Positions 22,636 through 33,385 of a stretch of 64,000 nucleotides of DNA are shown in pieces (the stretch's first letter is position 1; each line of letters begins with the position of its first letter). The notes under the pieces were generated by a model. It did no database searches. It was not told the DNA's origin and saw only the letters and a list, made by a program, of their open reading frames with translations. The translations under genes and the position numbers were made by a program. This DNA comes from Dendrolimus kikuchii (taxonomy: Eukaryota > Arthropoda > Insecta > Lepidoptera > Lasiocampidae). The stretch lies in NCBI GenBank assembly GCA_019925095.2, contig CM034402.1, forward strand, positions 5,591,501 through 5,655,500, read 5' to 3'.

Positions 22636-22987
22636 GCTGACATTAGACGGATCAACCAAATTGGTTCAATTTGGTTGATTCCTTGGAAAGCAATGTATTT
22701 ATTATTTGTATTGGTAACATCGTTTTGTATGTGGCAACACTCGCTCACTCCATAATTATATGGCTGTTTGCTCTATGCGTACTATGTTAACTTCCAATAA
22801 ATAATTTTCAACTGTGCTAAAGAAAGTTTTCGCTCTGCTGCCCTAAGCTATCATAAATTCGTCAGGCTCAGAACTTAAAGGACACGATGTGTGAAGTACA
22901 ATAAAATTGAATGATTCACATTTATGTTTATACGAATCACTGGTTGATTCATCCGAATTAAAAGACAAAATGAACCGGCTAATATCG
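22636..22987. mobile_element. MITE M, long copy
   Basis: Ends are 'gctgacattagacggatcaa' and, at the right, 'ttgattcatccgaatta' ... 'tgaaccggctaatatcg', the MITE M termini in inverted orientation. About 200 bp in the centre (22690-22870) is not found in other copies and may be an insertion. Confidence 0.55.
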
Positions 22988-23030
22988 ATAACCATAAAAA
23001 GTGTTTCAATTTATTTGACTGTAATCTACC

Positions 23031-23206
23031 TTAAGCCGGTAATAGACGGTTAATTTTTGTCTTTCAATTCGGATGAATGAAATCAAAGTGGTCCATTTAA
23101 GCATAAACTTGAATAACTCAATCTCATTGAATATCACCATACAGTTTCAATTGTGCGCTTTTCAATCAAATTGATTCAAGTTGGTTGATCCGTATAATAT
23201 TAGCAT
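23031..23206. mobile_element. MITE M, best copy
   Basis: Left 'taagccggtaatagacgg', 'tttgtctttcaattcggatg'; right 'ttgattcaagttggttgatc', 'cgtataatattagc'. 176 bp with inverted ends. Starts only 43 bp after the previous M copy. Others at 58953 (full), 20881 and 48953 (halves). Confidence 0.65.
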
Positions 23207-23668
23207 TATCAACACTCTAATATGTTAGTATGATGGAACTAGTATAAAAGCAATGTAAAAGTGTTTCCACATTTATTATTCGCTACATTGTATTGCAACC
23301 TTCATAAGGGCAAGAAACTCATAATGTTTAACACGGCCAGTATTTATATCTTTAACCTATAAAAGGAATTTATATCAAGACAAATTTGCTGAATCATGTC
23401 AGACCCGGTTGTGTGCGAAAACTTGTTTATGTTTATTTTTTCCCGCAAAACAATCAAGATACATATTATTGTTTTACATAAATCGTAACAAGGTAATTAA
23501 TATTTGTTGCGAGTCGTTTAAATGCAAAAAAACTTGAATGAATAAATACCAGTCCAAAAGTTTCATTCATTACGGCGTTTAAGATAATAATTGTTCCGAT
23601 TTGATTGTTCGTCGGCCTTTGTGGTTTATGTCACGTTTCTATAATTTACTATCCATATATTTGCCTTA
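23207..23668. other. No recognised feature
   Basis: AT-rich; no match. Confidence 0.4.
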
Positions 23669-23995
23669 GGGGGCCGTCCATTAATAACGTGAGGGTTTTT
23701 GGCGATTTTCCGATCAACATGTCAATGTGATTTTCAGTAAAATCATCTGCTCCTTCAACCTCGTCCTTATTTAGCCACTCCAGGCCATTGTCGCTTGCGC
23801 ACATAAGTTCAGTAACTCGTCTTGGACAATCCAAAAGGACCGCACTTTGGGCAATGTGCGCGCTTGTGCCTTGTGCAAAAAAATTACGTGATATTTTCCG
23901 AGATCCCCCATCTCCCAAAAGTAAGATTATATTACTATTACATTCTGCTCAACCCCTAACCCCCTTACACGGATCACGTAATTATGGACGCCCGC
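23669..23995. mobile_element. TTA-flanked MITE (S), PIF/Harbinger-like
   Basis: TTA stands at both sides (23666-23668, 23996-23998). The ends are 'gggggccgtccattaataac' and the complement of 'gtaattatggacgcccgc'. A three-base TTA duplication with these GC-rich ends fits the PIF/Harbinger group (inference). The 89-codon minus frame inside lacks transposase motifs. A related, truncated copy ends at 52429 in the same 'ggatgtcccc^tta' way. Confidence 0.7.
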
Positions 23996-24014
23996 TTAAT
24001 ACTGGTTAAAATTC

Positions 24015-24165
24015 GAAAAGCCGGGGGCGTGGTTCCCTCGATAGGCCACCGCATGCCAGAGCCTCGCTACTCTGCAAGGCCCTGCCCTATACCTATACCC
24101 GTGGCCCTGGCAAGAAGGTGGAGGTACATACAACGGGCGGCCTTATCGCTAGGTAGCGATCTCTT
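24015..24165 (+). mobile_element. GC-rich repeat J, short fragment
   Basis: 'gccagagcctcgctac', 'tatacccgtggccctggcaa' and following bases match the middle of repeat J (43310-43360). Both ends missing. Confidence 0.45.
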
Positions 24166-24261
24166 CTCGCAACGCTTGGCAGGGATTGATAGATTATTTA
24201 TTCTGACGGTGGTGCAGTTAATAAATAATGATGAATGATAAATAAACATAGTACATACAAG

Positions 24262-24590
24262 AGAGTGTTGGGGTGAAGGTAAGGAAAGGAATGCTCCGGT
24301 GGTTCGGTCATGTGGAAAGAATGCATGATGAAAGAATGACTAAACAGATATACAATGCAAAAGTGGATGGATGCAGAAGTCGTGGAAGGCCACGACACAC
24401 CTTCCATGATCAAATTGATCGTGTACTAGCAGACGGTGATGTCAGGAGCCTTAAGAACAGACGAGCGTGCATGACAAGATTTATGAATGTCAAAGAAGCA
24501 AGTGAGGTGTGTAAGAATAACCCTAAATGGCGCTCCGTTGTTCGTGCCTACCCTGCAAGGGAACTGGCGTGAAGTTATGTATGTATGTAT
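24262..24590 (+). mobile_element. RTE family B insertion, 329 bp
   Basis: The open frame 24273-24572 reads LRWFGHVERMHDERMTKQIY, then GCRSRGRPRHTFHDQIDRVL and ends PARELA. This is the extreme C-terminus of an RTE-type reverse transcriptase. Directly after the stop come gaagttatgt and a (gtat)n tail. Flanks 'gtacatacaag' (24251-24261) and 'gtacatataag' (24591-24601) are an 11-base target duplication with one change. 5'-truncated, so not a functional gene. Confidence 0.85.
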
Positions 24591-24744
24591 GTACATATAA
24601 GTCATTATAACAATTATATGACTTTTCAGTTCCCCTTTACAGTGTGGAACTTAAACCTAGTTACATCATTGAATAAGAGGCTGTGCCTGTGTCTGAATTA
24701 GGTTAGAAATAAACTTGTAGTACAGGCCACCGGGATCAAATAAA

Positions 24745-24874
24745 GTCCGGTTCCTATATCTTACTATACATCCATTTGTCTTACCAACGATTGAATTTTG
24801 ACTTGTATGGAGCTATATCAAATTTTAACCGATAGTGAGGCAAATAAACCGTTGGTAAAATATAGGACGGGTTA
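24745..24874. mobile_element. MITE N, copy 1 (worn)
   Basis: Left 'gtccggttcctatatcttac' and right 'aaatataggacgggt' are the N termini; the core 'ttgacttgtatggagct' and 'aaccgatagtgaggcaaat' is shared with 54772 and 58467. Confidence 0.6.
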
Positions 24875-25109
24875 CAAGTCATTAGGAATAATGCACGAAA
24901 ACAAAAAGCCTCACTCCTTTGTACTATGTCAAAAAAATTAATAGAAAACTAAATATTATTTAATGCCATTGAATGTTATGAAATTTTCCTAATTTATACA
25001 TATTTCCATAAATAAATTACCTACATAGCCTGCCGCGTGGGCATTATACGCGAGCAGGCATTCCGTGCATTATATTGATAACAGAGAAAGTAAGTGCTTC
25101 TCTGAGTTA
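24875..25109. other. No recognised feature
   Basis: AT-rich spacer; nothing seen. Confidence 0.4.
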
Positions 25110-25345
25110 TATCCTCCACGTCCGGTTGAATGGGGAGCCTTTGCCGACCTACCTCTGTTTTTTTTTTTTATTGGACTTGACTTTATGTTGTTGGTCCGAA
25201 GACCTTACAACTTTACCGGGGTTTTTGGGGCGAGTGCCTTCGCGAAGCGAAGGCGCTCGAGCCCGGGGGGGCAACTTGCTCGAGGGAGCTCCCTAAGGAG
25301 TTTTACCTCGGCTGGACTGTTGCCATGAGAGGGGGATGAATTTAA
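25110..25345 (+). repeat. GC-rich block with inverted repeat
   Basis: A sharp rise in GC. It contains 'gagtgccttcgc' and, three bases later, its near-complement 'gcgaaggcgctc' (25234-25260), then a run of seven G. Leads into SINE-like repeat 2, so it may be the 5' portion of that element. The two open frames here overlap each other and show no domain. Confidence 0.4.
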
Positions 25346-25570
25346 TGATGCCCACCATAGGGCGACACAAAGCACTAATTGAGAACGGGCGACGGGTAAT
25401 ACCGACCTACCTCATTATAACGCAGCGGCTCCAGGTTCGATTCCTGGCATGGTAAATTTCAGAAATCAATTTCTCCGTTGTTTACTATAGTCTGGGTGTC
25501 TAGGGTCGGCCCCAGAGTAGTCCGTTGTACGTTACCCATTACACAAGCGTAACTTGCTTAATTTGGGAAT
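25346..25570 (+). mobile_element. SINE-like repeat 2, best copy
   Basis: 'ccaggttcgattcctggc' is a clear tRNA-type B box with its T-stem. It is followed by 'ttgtttactatagtctgggt', 'agggtcggccccagagtagt' and 'cgttgtacgttaccca'. Copies on the minus strand are at 48462 and 3285. Confidence 0.55.
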
Positions 25571-25592
25571 ATACAATGTGTGTATTAGTATG

Positions 25593-25696
25593 TCAAAGAG
25601 GCAAGTGAGGTGTGTAAGAATAAGCCTAAATGGCACTCTGTTGTTCGTGCCTACCCCGCAAGGGAACTGGCGTGAAGTTATGTATGTATGTATGTA
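25593..25696 (+). mobile_element. RTE family B insertion, 104 bp
   Basis: Only the last 25 or so codons (from KEASEVCKN to PARELA), the stop and the (gtat)n tail remain. 'tgtattagtatg' occurs at 25581-25592 and 25697-25708, a perfect 12-base target duplication. Confidence 0.85.
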
Positions 25697-25708
25697 TGTA
25701 TTAGTATG

Positions 25709-27128
25709 CCGATATATATATTTATTTGTATCTTGGAAACCAGAAAACTAGTCATACATTCCTGAAATATTGTATAAATTAGAATATATGGAATTGAGGC
25801 ATACTAATTACATTGAATCGCCTATTCCGTATGACGAAACTACATACAAGTGTTGTAGTATACGATATTTTTAATAGACACAGTTTTAATTGAGGATATC
25901 CAAAATATTAAATTTAAATTATATTTAAATTAAAAGAATTTTATTATTCCAAGATTTATTTATTTATTATTATTAAGTAGTTAACATAGTTTCCAATTTA
26001 AACATGGACTTTAATTAACAACTTTACGGTTACATTGAGGAAGTGACCAACATTTCAGTAGTAAGTAGAATTAAGTTTTAAAATACTCTTGTTTTTCTTC
26101 TATTATTGATCTTTGTATACATTCGTTTTTGTAGACTTCTGTAAACGTTTTGACATAAACTGAACACTTATGAAATGTCCATATCCAATGTCCATCCATC
26201 TGTCCCAGTTATTGTATGTCACAGTAATTTTTCTAGGAGACTATTAGGTAGAAGATTGTGTTTTAATTTTAAAAGTTTGAGGTGAAACATTCTAAACAAA
26301 AAAAAAACAGTCAACGACAATTGATTTCAACAATCTAGGGATGCCCCGATTAGGTGGAAGAGCGAGACGGAATGCTCCTCCGTCTCAAAGGAAGATCTTC
26401 CAGCGAAGCGATTGTTATGTCTCGCAGGCACTAGGCCCATCTGTTATTGTTGGAAATTTGTATAAATTCTTTGTACGTGTCGGGAATTCTTTGCGACCTC
26501 AATTATTACACAGCGCCATTTATTGGCTTGTAAGTGTTCCACTACAACAATATCCGTTCTTGGGATATGGTTTATTTTCGATTATAATTATACCTTTTTT
26601 TGGTTCCGTAGCCAAATGACCAAAACGTTGGACGTTTGTCATGTCTCTGGGATCCTTCTTTGTGGGTGCTAAACATTAATACCTAATTTATTTATGTTTT
26701 ACGTCGAAGGACAGTTTATACAACATTAAGACTTTAAAACATCGTTATTTTACTCTAGGTTTTTGAAATACCAACTCATGAACCAAATGAAAGTTATAAT
26801 TGCTGATGTCCCTTATAAGTGTTTTTTTTTCTTAAATTCAAGATACGCATTAGAATTAAGCAGTTACACTACTTACCGATGTTTGATAGAGGAATAATAA
26901 GTTTATTTCATTTTTGTTTTAATTAGATGTCTACTTAATTAGAAAAAGACTCAATTAAGAACTAACTTTATTTAATACTTATCACATTGCAAGTTAAGGT
27001 TTTCATGTTCCTAACTAAAATAAATGACCATAAGTATATAAGGGCCTAATTTTATTTTACGTTTGTGATAGATATGATTTCTATTAAATTCAGTCAAAAT
27101 AGTTTAAGTAGATGTTTTACTTTTTTCT
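25709..27128. other. Mostly unrecognised; possible transposon interior
   Basis: AT-rich. A 92-codon frame at 26341 starts right after 'aatctagggatgccccgat', which resembles an hAT-type end. The string 'ggttccgtagccaaatg' near 26600 is a common moth repeat block. Neither makes a secure element. Confidence 0.35.
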
Positions 27129-27228
27129 TGCACCGAATGTTCGGCATTTAAACCGAATTTCGGCCGAATCCCGAAGTTCGGCTCAAGCTGCCGAAATGTG
27201 AAACGAATTTCGGCCCACCCCTATTAAT
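27129..27228 (-). mobile_element. CCGAA/TTCGG cluster, likely DNA transposon end
   Basis: Eight or so CCGAA or TTCGG motifs within 100 bases, ending on the right with 'cggcccacccctatta', i.e. 'taggggtgggccg' on minus. Insect hAT elements have TAGGGGTG-like ends next to such internal motifs (recalled). A partner end might be at 26336 ('tagggatgccccg'), about 890 bp away, but no 8-base duplication is visible. Confidence 0.4.
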
Positions 27229-28243
27229 CATACAAGTATAAAGCGTAGAAATATTAAAGAGATAAGAAAAATAAACATACATTGAGACAAACCTACGTAT
27301 TGAGAGTACGCTACATGTAAGTAAAAGTGATACTAATATTATACAACATTAACGTATTCACTTTCTTCTCAAAACACATGTTAAAAGTAATTTCACTGTT
27401 GTTTCGATTTCTCGGTTTTTTAATGACGATGTTTTCTCGTAGAGTTCAATACTAAAATATGAATATCTTAACCATTTATCTAAGTACAATTAAATTAGGT
27501 GTGAATTTCATTTTTTCTTTTATAGAGGTGTGAACAATGAATATTTATATAGAGAATACAATTATAAAATTGTATTCTAACACCAAAATAACAGTCACAC
27601 GGATTCTTTTCAGTTAGTATTAATCTTGAATAGTTAATTTTAATTTAAGTTTTATCTGCATTTTCATTAATTTCCTGGTTCAATATAGTATCAATTCCAT
27701 TATATTTGTTATATTAGCTTAAAAACAATTGATTTCTAAAACAACGTAACACATTTCCGTTACTGAACTATATTAAGGGTAAGTTTCTTTTCAGTACCAA
27801 CCATAATACTCTGTGTGGGTTTTAATATAATTATAATCTCAAATATAAATTATCACAATACTTATACATAATAACAATTATCTTATTATAATAAACCATT
27901 GCATTGTCTAGTTGCTGAATAAATATATTATTAAAATATAAAAACTTATAATTTAGTAAATTATAATAAAACTGGTGAGAAAAATCTTGCACATTAGCCG
28001 TACATAAATAATAAGCTAATATATGAAGTCGCTTTATTAACCTGCAATAAAGCAAAAGTTGCTATCTCGCCCTACTCTAGACTTTAATAAGGTCCATGAC
28101 TAAGGGAATCCGCACACAAATTGACACGGATTCAGCAAAGAAATTTAAACATTCCAATGACGTGATTTTTCAAAATTTCATCACATGTTAATAATGATAA
28201 ATAAACACATAAATACTAAATTGAAATATATACAATAGTATTA
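27229..28243. other. AT-rich spacer
   Basis: Very AT-rich with a short inverted 'aatacaattataaaattgtatt' region near 27560. The 74-codon minus frame at 27831 is low-complexity. Nothing else. Confidence 0.45.
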
Positions 28244-28631
28244 GTCGGAGATACACCGTCCATTTTTGCTACTAATTACTATCAAGCTAATTGTCCGTGA
28301 GTAGATTCATTTTGATGAGACGCCCAACTTTTTCTATTACAAACATTTTCGATTGTGGTATCTAACAGGGCTACTAGCAGCGATGAAATATGTCGATATA
28401 ATGATTCTCAAAAATTTATTACTAACTGGGTCTTTATTTGTTCAATCTCAAGATAATTATCCAAGTTATTCGAAAAAATATTTGTCCTTCAAACTGTATG
28501 GTTTGACCAAAGATTCCCTCTCCTTCCGACATGTATCCATAACGAGGTCATCAAAAATGATAACTAACCAGCTGAATTTTTTTTTCTGTTGCTTAGTTCA
28601 TCCCTATTAATATTATAAATGCGAAAGTAAC

Positions 28632-28632
<1 letters not shown>

Positions 28633-28696
<64 letters not shown>
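28633..28696 (+). repeat. (CTGT)16 microsatellite
   Basis: Sixteen perfect CTGT units within the Helitron 5' region. Confidence 0.95.
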
Positions 28697-29039
28697 TCCG
28701 TTTTCACGTAAAAACTACTGGACCGATTTGGCTGAAACTCAGTATATATATATTTTCGATGCCGAGAATGAACATAGGATACTTTTTATCCCGGAAAATG
28801 GGATAGTTTCCGGGATAAAAATATATTTGTCTGTTTGTTTGTTATGCTTTTACGGAAAAACTACTGGGCCGATTTGGCTGAAAATCGGTATATATGTAAT
28901 TTTCATACCGAGGGTGGACAATGGATATTTTTCATCCCGGATAATGGGATAGATTTTGGGATAGATTTATATAAAGGTTATCCCAAAAGTAGGACATGTT
29001 TTGGTTGGTTTTGTGATTTGCCATTTTCATAATTTTGGT

Positions 29040-29560
29040 TATTTTGTCCTTTTTGTCCGTTTTGCTCTTTTTGCTCTTTAGCTCTTTTTGCTCTTTTGCT
29101 CTTTTTACTCTTGCTCTTTTTACTCTTTTGATCTTTTTGTCCTTTTTGTCCATTTTGATCTTTTGGCTGTTTTTGCTCTTGCTCTTTTGCCCTTTTGCCC
29201 TTTTGCCCTTTTGCCCTTTTGCTCTTTTGCTCTTTTGCTCTTTTGCTCTTTTGCTCTTTTGCTCTTTTGCTCTTTTGCTCTTTTGCTCTTTTGCTCTTTT
29301 GCTCTTTTGCTCTTTTGCTCTTTTGCTCTTTTGCTCTTTTGCTCTTTTGCTCTTTTGCTCTTTTGCTCTTTTGCTCTTTTGCTCTTTTGCTCTTTTGCTT
29401 TTTTGCTTTTTTACTCTTTTTGCACTTTTTATCCATTTTGATTTTTTTGTCCTTTTTCACAATTTCGCTCTTTTTGCTGTTTTTGTCCTTTTAGCTCTTT
29501 TTGATTTTTTTGTCCTTTTTGCTGTTTTTGTTCTTTTTGTCATTTTTGTAGTTTTCATTG
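29040..29560. repeat. 8-nt minisatellite (GCTCTTTT)n
   Basis: The core 29221-29396 is 22 perfect GCTCTTTT units; the edges hold variant units (ttttgccc, tttttgtcc, tttttgctg). Since 8 is not divisible by 3, all frames repeat every 24 bases, which gives long open frames on both strands: an octapeptide KSKRAKEQ on minus (28978-29460) and CSFALLLF on plus. These are by-products of the repeat, not genes. Confidence 0.95.
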
Positions 29561-30180
29561 ACGGGGATAGATAAATAAAACTAGGACTGTTTGTAATAGA
29601 GGATGAAAGTTTGGATGAGACCAATAATTTCTCAAGTTCATAGATATAAAAATACATCGTCTATAAAAATGCGATAGTAACTCGATGTGTTTTGCTGTTA
29701 AGTTTTCGGAAAACACTGGGAATACTGGATCGTTTTTATTGTAATTTTGTTTAAATGTAGTTTTAATGCCGAAAATGGACATATATACTCATGCCAGGAG
29801 ATCAGATAGTTTGCGATATAAAATTAAGTGAATTTTTCGGGTGCAAATGGCACTAACATAAAAATGTTGTACAATGTAACCTCTATTAACGCCTGCTCTT
29901 TAAACAAGAAGCAGGAACTAGAGGTTAACCCGCGGCGCAGCCGCGGGGTAAACTCTAGTATTTATATAATTTAACAGCCACATTGTCCTACAAATTGCGT
30001 GGTTTATCATCCCAGTCCTACGTTCAAAAGTTGTTGTTTCTTGTTCAAAAGTCCCTACTACCCCTGTTAGCTACCACAATCGAAAATGTTTGTAATAGTA
30101 AAAGTTGGGCATCTCATTAAAACTCATGAAAAATTAGCATGATAGTAATCAGTAGCAAAAATGGACGGGGTATCCCCGAC

Positions 30181-30617
30181 TATACATATATATAAAAACG
30201 TAATAAGAAAAAGAAACTAAGATTTAGATCAAAAAGCATAGGAAATAATTACACTCCTATAAAACAAAAAATTAAAATAGGCTAAAGAAAATTCCGTCAA
30301 AATCAACATAGTCGGAATATGTAGATAAAATATAATATATAAAAAGGTGAGCAAAATATTGTGAGGAAACTACGGTTATAAAACGCTATTACCGATGTGT
30401 GAAATCTTTTTTCGAGGTGTAATCCGCCGTAAACATTTTCCCGCTCAGGGATCAGTAAGGTAGTGTTGGAATTCTGATAGCATTTTCGGATCTATCAACA
30501 AAATTAAACCTGTGTACGATTTCATAGTCGTATGTGGGGCCGTGTTTCATCACCTCGTAAACCAAACGCATCCGACAGCCTTGATGTATCTGTCAATATA
30601 TCTAGTATTTCACCCCG
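30181..30617. other. No recognised feature
   Basis: AT-rich to mixed sequence; the plus frames starting at 30512 and 30532 run antisense to the LINE remnant that follows. Confidence 0.4.
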
Positions 30618-30905
30618 ATCTCTCTTTCTCCATATCCCAATTATTTGGGATCTGCACGATATGTTTCTTGTTTCCACACTCCTCTATTCTGACATACATC
30701 TTCTGTCACACCACAAATCATCATATCATCCTTCACACAATCCATCCATCTCTTTTTTGGTCTACCTTTACATTTGTACTCATTCATCTTGTAGTTTAAC
30801 ATTCTGTTTGTCACGTAACTTTTGTTCCTCTTCATTATATGCCCATACCACCTTAATGTTCTTCCTATCAATTTTTGAGTCACGAGTGTAACTTTCAAAG
30901 ATCCC
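30618..30905 (-). mobile_element. RTE-like LINE C-terminus (family E, intact frame)
   Basis: Minus frame 30898 to 30641 reads KLIGRTLRWYGHIMKRN, CKGRPKKRWMDCVKDDM and YRADPK before a stop, the RTE C-terminal signature (L.W.GH..R ... GRPK..W.D.VK.D). It is the best copy of family E; the stop is followed by 'taattgggatatgg'. 5'-truncated at about 30905. Confidence 0.8.
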
Positions 30906-31772
30906 CTTATGTACTCATTTAATCATCATGAAGTATTTCACCTATTCTCTCAAATTTGAGACTCGTACCTACCAGTAATTTAAGAGCTGATATTACAAAG
31001 CTTTAGTGTGTTCAGAAACGTTTCAAGTATTATACATTACACATCCACCCAGCGGAATAATTTACATGAACTAGGTCGAGATTTGGGAGGTGGAATGTTT
31101 TGTAATTGACGTTCTACTTTCCCATTTCAACCTACATCGAGAAACCGTTGCATATATTTCGGGACCAATTGTCAACCGATTATTATTAATATTTAATCTA
31201 TTCTTTTATTATTATCATTGAATAAAATTAACAGACAGACTGACTGACAAAACATTTAACTATACTTTGAAATCGCTTTACGCGTTTTAATAAGCCCGTT
31301 GTCTTAATAAACAACTTGCATTGCTCCGACTTTTGTCTCAAGACTACTCTCACATATTATAAATAATAAACTAAATTCATTCGAAAACAAAACATTAATT
31401 AAATATTACAATAATAAATGGCCAGATGCGCTAATAGGGGTAATGTAAATTAAATGTAACTAGTTCTTTCTCTGTAAGTGAATTGTAAATTTTTTTGAGA
31501 AATAAATGTCTTAAACCTAAAAAATATAACTACTTTTACACAAATATGTGTAAAGTTAGATTTATGTTTAATACATAAAAAAAAACTTGACACTAAAATA
31601 GACTAATTTCGAAGTGCGTGGGAAACGACATTGACCCCCTGTTTGATATTATTCAAATACGACGAAAAGAAGTTCTCATGTCTATTTTATTGTAAATCAT
31701 ATAACTTACAGGCCGAGTTTTGCAACACTTGTCCGCTATTGTTTACAAAAAATATATATTTATTGTATATGT
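30906..31772. other. Mostly unrecognised
   Basis: 'tttttttgagaaataaatgt' at about 31490 is reminiscent of a LINE 3' UTR with its AATAAA, but without a second copy here I do not call it separately. Confidence 0.35.
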
Positions 31773-31925
31773 TAAACTACAAGATGGATGGATTGTGTGA
31801 AGAGTAATATGAAAATTTGTGGTGTGATAGAAGAAGTATGTCAGAATAGAGGATTGTGGAAGGAAAAGACATATTGTGCCGACCCCAAATAATTGGGACA
31901 TGGTAAAAGAAAAGAGAAGAGAGAG
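31773..31925 (+). mobile_element. RTE-like LINE C-terminal remnant (family E)
   Basis: 'ttaaactacaagatggatgg' joins two parts that are about 45 bases apart in the copy at 30618, so there is an internal deletion. Then WMDCVK-like codons and 'tgtgccgaccccaaataatt'. Frame broken. Confidence 0.7.
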
Positions 31926-31949
31926 CAATTGTATTGTATTGTTCTCTTT

Positions 31950-32128
31950 AGGGTCGATTTTTCAATCACCAGATAAAAGTTATTCTATGGAATAAAACAC
32001 AACATGGAAAAATTAAAAATGACAGTTGCATGAATAAAACTGTTGAATTTTTTCACTCTTGAATTTAGTCAGGTTATATATATGTATACGATTGATAGCT
32101 TTTATCTGTTGATTTAAGATTCGGCCCT
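31950..32128. mobile_element. TA-type hairpin MITE (family I, copy 2)
   Basis: Left 'agggtcgatttttcaatcac', 'agataaaagttat'; right 'gcttttatctgttgattt', 'attcggccct' then TA. Shares the 'gaataaaacacaacat' core with the copy at 40545. The left TA is not preserved. Confidence 0.75.
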
Positions 32129-32325
32129 TAATTAAATAGAAGAATAATTGAATTAAGGGACGAGACCAAGCAACTAGGGACGCGAAAATGAATATGTTAC
32201 TGTAGTTATTCAAGGCATAGTCCTGTATGTAGACTTGTTTATTTTTGGCTCTCATTTGCTTTCTATTTCAAAGAACAAATCTAGCAAATTGGCGGAAATA
32301 CCTAATTAATATTATTATGATATAA

Positions 32326-32588
32326 TATAATCACAGCCCATAAATGTCCCACTGCTGGGCTCGGGCTTCCTATTACAGGGGGAACGGACAGTATACCCGC
32401 TACGCTTGTCCTAGGAGGCTTGGCACGTTTGACACATCGATTATCTCAACGTGCACGTTGCATCACGATGTCTTTCTTCGCCGTTGTTAGCACGTGGTAA
32501 TTGTAACAATATGCACATTAGACTAAGTGGTGCATGCGTTCCGGCCAGGATCGAACGGGCGCCCTTTGAGTTTATTCTACCACGACTT
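32326..32588 (-). mobile_element. tRNA-headed SINE C
   Basis: Minus-strand copy: 'agcccataaatgtcccactg' tail at the left, 'catcgattatctcaac', 'gcacgtggtaattgtaacaa', 'ggccaggatcgaac' (B box) at the right. About 25 bases between B box and A box are missing. Confidence 0.75.
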
Positions 32589-32878
32589 TTTAAAGTAATG
32601 TTACCACCTGCTTCTTAAATATCTGAAGTTAAGTGACAAAGTTTTATCATCTCATACTACATCTCGAAGATCATCATCTCAATCATTCCTCGTTACTTCT
32701 TTACTTATTTTTTATAACATTTCTTGCATCATATTGAACATTTGTACACATATTAAAACATTCATTTATTCAATACGTTATAAATAATACATACGAACAA
32801 AGAGCGAATATTTCGTATTGTAATTACCATAAATATAAACCAAGAATTTAACAATAAATCAATAAACATATCTCATTA

Positions 32879-33385
32879 TCTATAATATTATAAATATGTC
32901 GTGTCTGTACATTAAAGCTATTTAAAAAAAAACAGAATAGACTATATAAACGATGGAGAATACGATGCATTTTTTTTAGATTTCTTGTTTGTTTGTCAGT
33001 TTGTCTGTATGTTTGTCATTCACATAAAAAACTACTGGGCCGATCTCGTGGTTTTCACTGAGAGACCGCAAATACTTAAGAAGTTAAGACTTTAAATCTG
33101 TACTACTTTTTATTCTCGAAATCCCGTGGATATTTTTCTGGAAATGATTTAGTGAGCAGATTAAAAAAAAAAATCGAATTCCAAAGTGATTTTTTCAATG
33201 ATAGCAAAATGTGTGATGTTTTTTATTCTGGGAATCCAGCGGGAATTTTTTCAGGTGCGGTTTATAGTTGTTGGGGTGCAAACAAATTTACTTATAGTTT
33301 TCACTAGAACGATAGCTTTACTTTTTGCCTCGGGAATACCGTGGGAATTTTAAGTCAAGCATGGACGAAACTGCATGCATATCCT
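32879..33385 (+). mobile_element. Helitron-like element, worn 3' end
   Basis: Starts 'tctataatattataaat' after A (32878), the same start as 53086. Inside: 'gtttgtctgtatgtttgtc', 'actactgggccgatct', then three 'ccgtgggaat'-like blocks. The 3' end is set by analogy with 53476 ('gcatggacgaaactgcatgc') and lacks CTAG. Confidence 0.5.

Larger units (their letters stand above)
28601..29958 (+). mobile_element. Complete non-autonomous Helitron (1358 bp)
   Basis: Starts 'tccctattaatattataaat' after A (28600) and ends CTAG (29955-29958) before T (29959). An 8-bp stem hairpin (cccgcggc, loop gca, gccgcggg; 29929-29947) lies 7 bases before CTAG, as Helitrons require. Inside are a (CTGT)16 tract, two tandem modules around 'actactggaccgatttgg' (about 28690 and 28850), a third diverged one near 29690, and an 8-nt array. 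No Rep/helicase sequence, so it depends on another element. Confidence 0.85.
28244..30180. mobile_element. TA-flanked MITE interrupted by a Helitron
   Basis: Left arm 28244-28370 and right arm 30062-30180 are inverted: outer 'gtcggagataca' against complement 'gtcggggatacc', then 'tttttgctactaat', 'caaacattttcgattgtggt'. TA adjoins both ends (28242-28243, 30181-30182). Without the 1358 bp Helitron the element would be about 580 bp. No transposase frame. TA duplication suggests the Tc1/mariner group. Confidence 0.8.

Noticed and set aside
23649..23918. 89-codon minus frame inside MITE S as a transposase
   Set aside because: No DDE or helix-turn-helix pattern; begins and ends without relation to the element ends.
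25420..25450. tRNA gene
   Set aside because: Only the T-arm is tRNA-like; the same downstream sequence is repeated at 48462 and 3285.
28633..28696. Telomeric or subtelomeric repeat
   Set aside because: The unit is CTGT, not the insect TTAGG, and it lies inside a Helitron.
29221..29396. CRISPR-like array
   Set aside because: Units are 8 bases with no spacers; it is a simple tandem repeat in an animal genome.
28978..29460. 160-codon Lys-rich minus frame and 179-, 117- and 99-codon plus frames
   Set aside because: They are produced by an 8-nt tandem array, which is open in all frames; no start context or non-repeat domain.
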